From assembly GCF_047663525.1 (NCBI RefSeq), contig NC_092606.1, positions 8,616,501-8,680,500 of the forward strand: a DNA stretch of 64,000 nucleotides, in the 5' to 3' direction. The notes under the pieces were generated by a model. That model saw only the letters and a program-made list of their open reading frames with translations. It had not been told where the DNA came from and searched no databases. This DNA comes from Anas platyrhynchos (lineage: Eukaryota > Chordata > Aves > Anseriformes > Anatidae). The translations under genes and the position numbers were made by a program. How positions within the stretch are numbered: the stretch's first letter is position 1; each line of letters begins with the position of its first letter. Below, one piece after another: positions 30,501 through 40,700 of this stretch.

Positions 30501-32718
30501 AATCTCGTTTAATTTTCAAATTAGATTTTTTTTTTTTTTTCCTAAGTGCATCCACTGAATCTTTGAGAAGCGAGGAGAGATTTGACTAATCAGAGCTGCC
30601 AAATGGCCTAATCTGATGGGAGGATTTGAGCTAATGGAGGGGATTTTATATTGATTAAAAAGATAAAAAGCAATAATAGCTCATTAATTCTGATGCAATG
30701 ACAATGGCTAGGAAGGGCAGAGCTTGCCTGGATCCTTTCTTCCATACAAGAAAACAAGGCAGCCTTCCATAAAATCTCTCAAAATCCTGCTCAACTGGAG
30801 CATGGACTGAAGGTGAGCCAGTGTAAAATAGCACAAATCTTATCTGAGTGCAGTGACACTGCCTGATACCTCTGGGGAGGTGAGGCAGTGAGGCCAGGGA
30901 CTTGCTCCCGTGGTGAAAGCCATCCCTGATGGCAGCATGCAGCAGCAGCAGAAGATGGAGGCTGGGGTGGTGCTTGCTGGGGAGCGGCCAAAGCATGAAT
31001 TTGGGCTCAGAGCACCCCCGTTGCAAAGACTGTGACCTGTCCCTGTGGGTAGAGCTTGGCTATGAAATGGGGCACGTGTCGAAACCAGGGAGGGGCTGAA
31101 GGCAGTTGGGCACTGCAGAGGGCTGCAGGTGCCTCCAGCAGAGCAGGACGATGCCGTGGGCGGTTGAAGCCACCTCTCACCCTGGTAATAACGACAAAGA
31201 GGTGGCTCTGTCCATCTGCCTGGGAACGGTCCTGCACGCTGGGGCTTTCCCACAGCAGTGTGGCTCTGCATCGCCCCAGGGCCTGGCCTTTCACTTCTCT
31301 CTGTAATTTCTCTGTTGCTGGCATAGTGCCACACAAACGGCTGCACAGGCACCTGTCCCAAGCTCTGTCCCCTAAAACCCCACACCAGGGATCTTAGTTC
31401 TGCAGCCATATGCATATATCCATCCATCTGTGAGCAAAGCCCTACATCGCTTCCAAGACTTTCTTGAACTCCAGGGAAAATCTCATGCATAGCTTGCCCT
31501 TTCAGCATTATGCCTGACCTCTCTTGCCATCTCCATCTCCACCTCCCAGGCTTGTGCTCAGGCTTCACCCACCAGCGCCTGCTTCCAAAGCACCTCTCTA
31601 GCTGCCTCTGTACATGGCAGCTCACCCGCAAGGGCTGGCATTCTCCTGCTGCCTTCTGCCAAGCACAAAGGCAAAGCAGGTACAGGTGTTTAGGCGAGGC
31701 AGAGGGGAAAGCGCAGCATCCAGCTGCAGTGGGGCTGGGAGAGGCAGGACTGGGGACATCCTCAGCAAGAAAGTGGTGGAGTGAGAGCTGCCATCGTGGA
31801 AACTGAACGTTTCATTTCTGACTCGCTGCAGATCCACCATCCGCAATGCTAAGAGCATCCACAAGCAGAGCCGGAAGCAGATCAGCCAGGAGACCTACAG
31901 GAGGAACAGCAAGAAGTATATCCAGAGCCGGAGGAACGTGAAGGCCAGTTTGCAGAACAAGGCCAACATCATCTGTAAGTCTCAGCGGGGCCTTTGCCCT
32001 AGATGGGTCTGAAGTTCTGCAGACATGTCCCGTGACCTCCAGCAGTGGTTGCTGGAGATGTTTTGTGAGCAAACGAACCTGGGAATCTTTGTGCCAGACT
32101 GAAAGATCTGTGGGGAGAAAAGGAAACAAGTCTTCTTTTCTCCCAAATCCTCTGCACTTCATGCCCCAAGCCTTGGGCTGTCATTACAAGGTAGCACGGC
32201 CTCCAGCCTCTGCCCCATCACAGGAGGGAGGTGATTTAGTATGACAACCCATGTGGGTAGTCACTGCCTGTCCACCCTGTCCTGCTATGGGGAAATTGTG
32301 TGCAGGGTTTCTTTTCAACAAATTTTCTCACCTCTGGTTATAGGTCTCACAGAGAAGGAGCATGAAGGAAAGCGGTGGCATGTCTGTCCTCAGTAGGTCC
32401 TAGTGGGAGGTCAGCCCACTGTTAGGACCTGTGCTTTCCTCTGTGCACTCCTATCATTGCCCATATTGCTGTTACTGATACTGTGCATGTTAACTGCAGG
32501 ACGATTTGTGGTCCTTCCATAGGAAGACTTTGAATTTATCCACAGAGGTGTGGGGTGGTGCAGAGCTCTGACCCATCTCTACATCTGCTTTACCCATAGC
32601 TGAGAAAAACGAGCAAGAGGAGAACAAGTCCAAGGCTCAACCTGCTGTTCCTCCCCGGCCCAGCAAAGACCTCATCATGAACCGCTGTACAGAGAGCACC
32701 AGGAGAAAGATCATGTGA
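25065..32718 (+). CDS. NCF1: NCF1, p47phox NADPH oxidase organiser (complete, 11 exons)
   Basis: Cytosolic organiser of the phagocyte NADPH oxidase. On activation it binds membrane phosphoinositides and p22phox and brings p67phox to the complex. Exons: 25065-25136, 25606-25686, 26004-26079, 27388-27553, 27743-27798, 27909-28031, 28531-28638, 29290-29407, 30116-30223, 31832-31974, 32600-32718. They sum to 1170 bp, 389 residues plus TGA, against 390 in human. Order: PX domain (about 1-125), tandem SH3 domains (about 153-215 and 228-286), basic autoinhibitory region (about 293-340) and proline-rich PPRP motif near the C terminus. The start is MGDTFIRHI, identical to the mammalian N terminus. Every splice site is GT-AG and no frame is broken. 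Confidence 0.97.
27743..28638 (+). CDS. NCF1: NCF1 exons 5-7: linker and first SH3 domain
   Basis: Exon 27743-27798 encodes the linker [15 protein letters not shown]. Exons 27909-28031 and 28531-28638 encode SH3-[19 protein letters not shown] (ALYDY-like strand), [18 protein letters not shown] (with the conserved Trp pair) and [13 protein letters not shown]. The tandem SH3 groove binds the autoinhibitory tail at rest and the p22phox proline-rich tail on activation. The exon-7 end [12 protein letters not shown] is the inter-SH3 linker. Confidence 0.95.
29290..30223 (+). CDS. NCF1: NCF1 exons 8-9: second SH3 domain
   Basis: Exon 29290-29407 encodes [19 protein letters not shown]-type sequence followed by [11 protein letters not shown]. 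Exon 30116-30223 encodes [17 protein letters not shown] and the start of the linker to the autoinhibitory region (NRSVPPR). The acceptor of exon 8 follows a short CACACA run, so the exon starts GGTGAGTGG with an internal GTGAGT next to the acceptor. It is kept as exon because the frame [14 protein letters not shown] is conserved. Confidence 0.95.
30224..31831 (+). other. NCF1 intron 9
   Basis: The longest NCF1 intron (1.6 kb). It has a T-run near 30526-30540 and a more AT-rich island at 30.5-30.85 kb within otherwise GC-rich DNA. No repeat family or coding sequence is recognised. Long open frames on the minus strand (up to 263 codons at 30.8-31.6 kb) show no known domain. Confidence 0.6.
31832..32718 (+). 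CDS. NCF1: NCF1 exons 10-11: autoinhibitory region and PRR
   Basis: Exon 31832-31974 encodes the basic autoinhibitory segment: [19 protein letters not shown] then YRRNSKK. It keeps serines equivalent to human S303, S310, S315, S320 and S328, while S304 is Thr. Exon 32600-32718 encodes the [17 protein letters not shown] motif that binds the p67phox SH3 domain, then ends RRKIM and TGA. The Ser-Pro pair QSPGSP (human S345/S348, MAP-kinase sites) has no counterpart in the segment between. Confidence 0.95.
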
Positions 32719-33215
32719 GGCCCTCAGTCCCCAAAACCAAGTGAGCAGATGCTTTATCTCCACCGACTCCTATGCAATGGGGACGCAGAGACAGACTGGG
32801 GGATCTGCGTGGCTCCCACAGCAGCTGAGTGCCTGGAGAGATGCAGCTCGGGGCCCCATGTTAATTCCACAGCACAGCAAGTCCAAGATGTCCTGGTGAA
32901 TCCCTGAGGAGAGGTGTGAACACCTTCCATCAGCATCTTTGAGGGCTGAGCATTCCAGTGGCCTGCTGAAGATTCCTCATCACTAGGTCCCCTTTTGTAC
33001 CATATTTGTATTCTGAATGGTTTCATAGTTTTCATCAATAACTGGCATTGTGTATAGTGCTTTTTGGGGCCTTCAATTATTGTGGGAAAACCTTAACATG
33101 TAAACTATGTGTACAAAGACCAGTGTAGCACAAAGAGGCACTTTATGTATGTATTTCAAGGCTTTCATGCTGTCTGCATGGCTGATTAATAAACTCATCA
33201 GCATTTCTTCACTGT
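32719..33215 (+). other. NCF1: NCF1 3' UTR
   Basis: Follows the TGA at 32716-32718 and ends after AATAAA at 33188-33193, giving a UTR of about 0.5 kb. I see no intron or repeat in it. Confidence 0.75.
33188..33193 (+). terminator. NCF1: NCF1 poly(A) signal
   Basis: AATAAA in gattaataaactcatc, 470 bases after the stop, with T/G-containing sequence downstream. It is the first canonical hexamer after the NCF1 stop. Confidence 0.75.
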
Positions 33216-33429
33216 CTCCCATGGGTTCCATGGTGGCGTTTCTCCCCATGCCTCCAACCCGCTCTGGCCAGAGGGACGAGGCCTCATCTTGTACAAAATG
33301 TCGATGTGGAGGAAATTTGTTGGGGAGGTTAAACAACAGCAGCTCTCTGATGAAAGCTTTCTTTGCTCCCTCTAGTGGAAAACCAGGGCTGGGGGTGCGG
33401 GTGTGATATGTGCTGGGGCGAGCCAAGCC

Positions 33430-33560
33430 TTGAAGGAAGCTAGGAGGTGGGGTGGCCATGAGGCAGCGAGGCCATGGGGTGGAGGTGCCATGAAGCGAGG
33501 AGGCCATGAGGCAGGGAGGCTGTGAGGCGAGGAGGCCATGAGATGAGGAGGCCCCAAATG
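33430..33560. repeat. Degenerate GAGGCCATGAGGC minisatellite
   Basis: Repeated variants of GAGGCCATGAGGCNRGGAGG, with a period of about 16-20 bp and roughly six imperfect copies. It lies between the NCF1 poly(A) site and the RCC1L promoter. An 87-codon minus-strand open frame over it reads as repeated Pro/His/Ser and is a product of the repeat. Confidence 0.75.
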
Positions 33561-33944
33561 GTGGTGGGGTGTGAGGGGAACAGGGTGACCCATGGTACTC
33601 TCAGCAGAGCGGGGCTGCCGGCTCCCCACAGCCACTGGTGCTGCTCAGCAGCGCCCAGCCCAGCCTTCTGTCCGCCTCACAGCCCTAGGGCCGCCATGCT
33701 GGGGGGCCGGCAGCCATCATAGGGCAGCCTGACAGTGCAGGGAGCAGTGTTGGGACAGCACCACATGGAGCACAACACTAGGACTACATGTGGGTGACAC
33801 CGCACCCAGCCGTACCAGCTGCGTTGAGCTTGGGGTTTGCATTTCATTTGGGATCCCCATTTTTGCTGGGGGCCCATCCTGTGTGAAGGGTCTTGCTCTC
33901 TACAACTGCCTGAAAGGAAGGGGTGGGGAGCTGGGGTTTGGCTG

Positions 33945-34222
33945 CTTCTTGCGGATAACCAGTGATAGGACATGAGGAAATGGCCTCAAGTTGTGCCAGG
34001 GGAGGTTCAGGTTGGAAATGAGGAGACATTTCTGCTCAGAAAGAGCAGTCAGGCACTGGGACGGGTTGCTGGGAGAGGTGGTGGAGTCACCGTCCCTGGC
34101 GGTGTTCAAGGGACGGCTGGACATGGTGCTTGGGGACATGGTTTAGTGGTGACATTGGTGTATGGCGGTGCTTGGAGCAGACGATTTTGAAGCCCTTTTC
34201 CAACCCTAATGATTGTGGGATT
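33945..34222 (+). mobile_element. CR1 LINE 3' end upstream of RCC1L
   Basis: Reads GATAGGACATGAGGAAATGG, then GTTGTGCCAGGGGAGGTTCA, GAAATGAGGAGACATTTCT, CCCTGGCGGTGTTCAAGG, ending CCCTTTTCCAACCCTAATGATTGTGGGATTC. This is a CR1 3' terminus in plus orientation of a different subfamily from the 16.1-kb copy. It ends about 135 bp before the RCC1L start codon. Confidence 0.88.
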
Positions 34223-34224
34223 CC

Positions 34225-34720
34225 CTGCCGGCCGCCATGGCCGCTTTAAGGCAGGCATCGCCTCCACAGGGCGGGACAGCGCCGCGCATGGCGCACGCGC
34301 AGAGCGGGCGGCGGGTGAGGGGGCGACAAAATGGCGGCGGGCGCCTGAGGCGGCGATGGCGGCGCTAAGGCGGGCGCTGAGCGGGGCCTGGCGGCCGCCG
34401 CCGCCTCCTCCCTCTCCTCCCTCCCACCGCGGCTTTGCCCGGCCGGCGGGGCCGCCGAGCTCCCGGCAGCTGCGGGAGGCCGACGAGGCGGCCCCGGTGT
34501 TCCAGTACGCGGGGAAGGCGGCGCGGCGCCGGGGCCGCGTCTTCGTCTGGGGCTTCTGCCTGGCGGGCGCCCTGGGCGTCCCCAGCTTCGTGAGGCCGGA
34601 CGCGGGCTGGAAGCGGCCGAGGCGGGTGCAGCCGACACCGTACCGGCTGGAGACGGACGGCAAGGTGCCGGGGGGGCTCTGTCGCGATAGGCGATACGGG
34701 CGCGAGCGGGTGTGTGTGCC
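34225..34720 (+). promoter_or_regulatory. RCC1L: RCC1L CpG-rich promoter with YY1-type motifs
   Basis: Base composition changes abruptly to very GC- and CpG-rich sequence directly after the CR1 tail. No TATA box is seen. ACAAAATGGCGGCGG at 34327-34340 and GCCGCCATGG at 34231-34240 match the YY1 motif (AAGATGGCGGC, either strand) common at transcription starts of housekeeping and mitochondrial genes. The exact start site is not visible. Confidence 0.65.
34356..34664 (+). CDS. RCC1L: RCC1L exon 1: targeting sequence and first blade
   Basis: Encodes 103 residues: presequence MAALRRALSG, a proline run, EADEAAPVFQYAGKAARRR, then the first RCC1 strand RVFVWGFCLAGALGVP. I chose the ATG at 34356 because it has G at -3 and G at +4 and aligns with the mammalian MALVALVAG-type start. 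The donor is the poor AAG/gtgccg, supported by exact homology of the join (YRLETDGK/ITSAACGYGF). Reading on past it meets a stop after 23 codons. Confidence 0.92.
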
Positions 34721-37700
34721 CCCGACAGGCCCCTGATAGCAGGAGGGGGGTTGGTTGTCGCAGCAGGCGGTGTTGGTAGGTTTTTGGGCTTTTCTGAGGG
34801 AAAATAGAAGCTCCTGCTGTATTTACTGTGTTTTTGTCTCCGTGCATCAGGGCTCGTGCTCTGCTGGCCGGCTCGAGGCAGGGCAAACGGCTGGGCCTCG
34901 GGCAAAAAGAGCAACATGGGGCTGTTATCCCCTAATATTTTCCCTTTTTATTATTTAAACCTCCCGATGTGGGTCAGCAAATAGGTTTTGCTGTTGTGTC
35001 TGAATGGGTCCAGAAGCAATTGTACAAGCACAAAAGCAAAACACGAAATCGCTGAAATCGCTAACGTTAGGCTTGTGATTACACCATTATGCTAATCACT
35101 AAACATGATTTTTGGTCGTTTTCCCAAGGGCCATGAATTTGGGCTGCATTTAGACATGGCTTAAAGAGTTGCTAATGACAAAACAGTCTGCAGCCGAACT
35201 TATTTTCCTAAACAGTATTTTATTACTGAACATTATGCTTTTTGTTTGCCTTCAAAGATCACCTCTGCTGCCTGTGGCTATGGATTCACGCTGCTGTCCT
35301 CTAACACCACCGATATCACCAAAGTGTGGGGCATGGGGCTGAACAAGGACTCCCAGCTTGGATTTCAGAGGAGCATAAGAGACAGAAGTAAGGATTGAGG
35401 TCCTGTAAGGACTGATGGGGTGGCACTGCAGGATACATGTGGCATGGGTCAGGGGCATGGAAACGTTCATGGGGTGATGCAGACCACAGGGCCATACTTC
35501 TTTTTAAATTTATATTTCTTTTTAATATGGCTGTTGTTTTCACTGTAACTGTTTGAGAGATCCATCTGTTCTATGCACTATACTTGTGTCCTTACTTGGC
35601 TATAACTGAAGTGGAAGCAGCTTTTCTGCAGAAGTGCATGTTTGCAGGTTAGGGTGCTGCTTTGAGCCCGTAGTTTGATAGTGGGCTCATTAATAAAATG
35701 GTTCTGGCAAGATGGTTTGCTCAGTTCTGTTGCTTTTGGATCTCTGAACTAACTCTCCCACAGAAGTCTTCTGGCAAAGTCAGTGGAGACTTGTGAAGCT
35801 GTAGGTTTTCTTTTTTTTGTTTTAATACAAAATTGCGTTTTGAAGGAAAAACACTTTATTCAGTTATTTGGTCTTACAAGCTCTCAAATATATGTGAGAA
35901 GATAGTTTCTGTGCAGAAAACCATTTGTTTCCGTTTCATGCCTTGTAAGAGCCTAATCCATCAAGGTATGGTGTGTCTTTTATGGGCAAAAGGTTAAATG
36001 TTCTAGCAAACCAAAAGAAAATGATTGTTGCTATGGAGGATGCTGAAGCTTAGAGCGGGACTCCTGTGTATTGCTGCTAGAATCCTGTATAGATTTCCAA
36101 GAGTCTGCATGTGCAGCAGATGTGTGTGGCTTAAACAGCAACTGGAAAATGATGGGACCACAGGAACCTCCATTTGGTTTTGCTTTTAAAGGTGTTAGCT
36201 CTTACTCTGAGTTCTGCACCTGCTCATATATCAGGAGTGTTCTGTCTTTTTCTTGTTTTTCCTCTCATGTGTCAATTATTTTTGCTGGAGGATAGAAACA
36301 GGTTAAATAGCTATGCAGTTAAAGCCCAAAGTAAGGGAATGTACAGCGTTTGAGAGCTGTTGAAAGCGATATGCAGAGCAGTGGGATTGCTGCTGTTCCT
36401 TATTTAACTTCTCTCAGACAGGCTTCCTTTTGGATAAGTTGCTTGTTACTTGGTTTTGCAAACCTGGTTTGTTACCTGCTTGTTCTGATGCCGTGTCTGT
36501 GTAGAGCTGTTTCCAGGAGAACTTACAACCCACCAGCTTCCAGGCCATTGTATTTCATGGTCTAACTTCAGCTGCTTCTAAGCTAAACTGTTTACATTTC
36601 ACACTAACCATTCCTTGCCTTAGCCACCTTGTTGTTCCTTTTCCTCCGAGATCCTTCAGATATCATCAGTGATGGCACTGAGTTAATTACCACAGATCCC
36701 TGTAGCTTGCTGGCTTGACTGGAAGGAACAGGGAGGAAGAGAGAGCAGGAAAAGTTCTCTTGCTTTGTGATGTCCATGTCTCTTTAGACACGTACAGACC
36801 TTGCTGTCTTTCCCTCCCTGCTGCATTGCGTGCCGGGCCACTTGCAAACAGCCGGTTGTGACCCCTCTCCTCGCATCCAGTAGTGTCTTACTGTAAGAGT
36901 AGTGTAGGTGTTCTGTTTCTTTTTCTAATTGAAGGCAGTGAGAACTAGTTAAAATGCTGCTACATGGGAGCAGAATGCTGCATCAGGTCTTCTGGGATTT
37001 GCTTTTACTTGTTCAAGTGGTTTTCTTTGATATCAAAGCTTTTTATCTCACCTTAACCTTTTGCCAAGTACTGATTCTGTTTTGCTGTTCTTTTTTTTTT
37101 TTTCCCCAGTTGACCATAACTGATTGCATATTCTTCAGGTTACTAAATCTGCTTGGAGTTGAGTCTGTCATTTCCTTTCTTAAACCTTAGATCTCTTATC
37201 CCTTGTGGAGCCCTGCTTGTTAATGTTTCTTGCATGCCTGTTTCTGAAAGGGCTTTAATCTGCTGTTCTTTAAATATGAAGCCCTAAGATTTTTTGGTTG
37301 TCTTTCATGCTGTCTTTTTGTGGTTGCTGATATTATACCTTGTTTGCAGTATCCCCAGTTGTACAGAGCACTTTAGTTTGTGCTTAGTGTTAGGCTTTCT
37401 AGTAATCCAGCTTTATTCACCAAAGTGGTTGAACATATGTCTGAAAGCCTCAGTTTCCCAGTTCTGGCCACCTGAAGCCTTAGTATGGTTCAGTCTCTAG
37501 GATTTTTGATTAGGCTATGATTCCTGGCTTCAGTCATCACTTTTTTTTTTTTTTTAATCTCTTCCTCCCAGTGGTGAATATCAGTTGCCATTTTACTTGT
37601 TCAGCATCCTGGCTTTCTAAAATACATCTGCTTTTGTAACAACATAGGGATCAGTTTGTGTATGGAGGATGTAATCAACAAATATTTGATGAATTTGGTT

Positions 37701-40700
37701 TATAGAACTGACTTCCTAATTTTTCTCTATTCCTTAAGCTAAAGGCTACGAGTATGTCTTGGAACCATCTCCAATTCCGTTACCGCTGGAGAAGCCGCAG
37801 CAGACTCGAGTCTTGCAGGTGTCCTGCGGGAGAGCCCATTCCCTGATCCTGACGGACAGTGAAGGAGGTATGGGATCGCCTGTGCTGGTGACAAGGGATG
37901 CCTGACTGTGCTTTCATTTAAAAAAATCCGAGAAGGATTGCCTTATATCCTCGAGAACTAGACCCCAGGTGGGCTGTTGCACTGTAAATGTGGTGCAGGT
38001 AGCTGCTGGCCTTCGTGCGATTGCTCCTAGGAGGGAGAGGCCTCAGCTGATAACCAGGTGTTGAGCTCTGCATACCGTTTGGCTCAAGCTGTAAATGTGT
38101 TGGATGCTTTTTTGCTACAAGTATTACAAAATACGGTTTGTTTATTTAGCCCCAGGCCTCGTTTAAGTGTAGGCTATTTGTCTCGTTCGGGCAGATGTGT
38201 TCTTGAACTCTGTTTTGGATGGCTATGCCAATAGTTGTGTGTTACTTTCCCCATGAAGCCCCTGAGTGCTGCATTTATAAAAGCCATGAATTAATAGGCC
38301 TTCATACAGAAGATCTGCTTTGTGAATTGGCTTTCCATGTCTCTGGTAACTCTGGTGCAGCGGCTTCAGCGCTGCACAGAGCAATCCAGTGCTGCTTATC
38401 ACTGGGTGAGCTGGCTGCCTGAATGCTCCTGTGGGAGGCTGATCTATTTCAGAGTCTCCTTGGTAACGGCAGATTGAACGAGGCAATTAATGAAAAACAG
38501 CCACTGGGCTCCAGGTACTGCCCTGTGCCTGCAGCACTACCGCCTGGATATTGTTGGCTAAAATGGCTTTGGGCACTTGAATTTAAGTGGACTTGCTTTG
38601 AAGAAAGCTTATGCCAATTTTTACAGTACTGTGTTTGATCTTTTGTGCTGAGAACCTCATGAAAATATTCTGTGTACCTGCAAAGAAGCTTTAATGAGGC
38701 TGGGCAGTAATAAAACTCATGCATCTTATTATTGTTTTTCAGTCTTCACCATGGGAAACAATTCTTACGGACAGTGTGGTCGGAAGATTGTTGAAGATGA
38801 AATTTACAGGTGAGAATCCAAAGAATCTGATCTTTCTTAATGTTAAAAACATTATTGCATGAAAATAACCCTTCAGTAAAACCTGGAGGTAGGAAAAGTC
38901 TGGTGGTACAAGGATACCGTTCAAGATTAAAGAGTCTGAGAACAGGCTTTTATGCTGCAGGCATCATACAAAGGGCCTGGCTTTAAACCCAAGCTGGGCA
39001 CGAGTGCTCTTCTGACCATGTTCATAAAATAGAACAAGCTGTCGGCATCTGACAGTTTTCACAGGGCATAGCGAGGAAAACCCAACCTTTGTAACTAGCC
39101 CAAGGTAATCGGTGTTAGTATATCTTTTTCCCTTTAGCCTCTCAGAGGGGTGTGCAAGTGCTGTTTCCGAGGGCATTAGAAATGCCATGTAATGATGAAA
39201 GAGAGATCCTTTTACTGAGTCTCTTTGCTGTAACTGTTTGAATCTGTACTGCTTTTCCTTTGTAGTGTTTTTGCAGGCTACACCAAAGCACATGCTCAAA
39301 ATACTTGATAAGACGCTAGTGATGCAAGCGGGTAGTGGGAATATGTTGAAAGTTACTGATTCCCTGGCAAGGCCTGTAAGAGATCTTGCTGATTGCTCTT
39401 AAATCCTCGAGACTTGGCCTGTAGAGTTTAAGAAAATAGCTGTAGTTTAGCCAGCTCTTTTTCACCTGGATACTGGAATTTAGTCAGTTGGTTTGTTCAG
39501 AATTCCTCTTTGTATGAAAGAGTAAAATGAATGTTGACGCTGCTTTGTTCGTGCTCTGGGGTTTAAATCTGGTCAGTCTGTAATTCAGCGTAGCATTGTA
39601 TAGGTGCTGCAGTATTACTGAATGTCTGTGCTCGTTCCAGACTAGGGAAGGTGTTTGAGGGCTGCTTGCACCCCCAGTTCCCCTAAAAGATTATATTTAA
39701 GTAGTGACAGTTCTTAACTTCTTAAAGAGGAGAATGAATTTTAGAGTGGAACTGTGCTTTCTGAATATATAAGAATGTGAAAGAATCTCTCTTGTCCTAG
39801 TGAAGTTGCTTTCAGTGAAAGCAGGTTTACTTTCACGCTAACCAGTTGCAGTCCTCTGAATTCTGCTGTGTTGCCTTTTCTCTTCTTGGTTGTTGTTTGT
39901 TTGGTGGTGTCCAGTGAAAGCCATTTGATTCATCAGCTGAATGATTTTGACAGCAGAGTTGTCCAGGTAAGAGGAACTCCTGAACCTAATTTTGAAGGTG
40001 GGTTGAAATCTGGCTGAATGGCTGGTCCAGAGGGCAGTGGTCAGTGGCACCAAGGGCTGATAATCCCTTATCCCTGAAGTGTACTTCAGGGTCGGCACTG
40101 GGCCCCATCCTGTGCACCAGCTTCATTAATGGTCTGGAGGGTGGGGTGTGCCTTCTGCAGCTTTGCAGATGACACCGAGATGGGAGGAGCACCAGAGGTT
40201 GTGTTGCCATCCAGATGGCCACAGAAAAGCTGGAGAAATGGGCTGGCAGCAGCCTCCTGCAGGGCCCTGCCTCAGGGGAGGAACAGCCACTGGGACTGAC
40301 TGGGGAGCAGCTTAGCAGAAAAGGCTGTGGGAGTCCTGGTCACTTGGCAACTGCTTTATTTTGAGTTTTGCCTTCCTCATGTCAAAAGTGAGCTGCGAGA
40401 CCTGCTTAGGGACTGCAGAGCAGTGTACGTGCCACCGATTCTTCGCACTGTTGCAGCACTTCCAGGCACAGGAGATGTTTGCTAGTATGACTGGGCAGCC
40501 GTAACAGTGCTTTGTGGGTACATTGTTCCTGCTCCAGGCAGTCTCCCCAAAGGCAAGGATTTAGGTCAGCACTATGAGAGTCCACCGTGGTACATCTTAA
40601 TTATGTTTAGATTTGGGCTCATAAACTTCTGTTTATGCTCTTTATGGCTTTTTTAAGGGGAGTTGAGTAAATGGTACCTGTTTGTACTTTCACAGCACCT

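Noticed and set aside
30840-31631. 263-codon minus-strand open frame in NCF1 intron 9
   Set aside because: No start context, splice pattern or protein family supports it. Neighbouring frames are open too.
33372-33635. Pro/His-rich 87-codon minus-strand frame
   Set aside because: It is the translation of the degenerate GAGGCCATG minisatellite.
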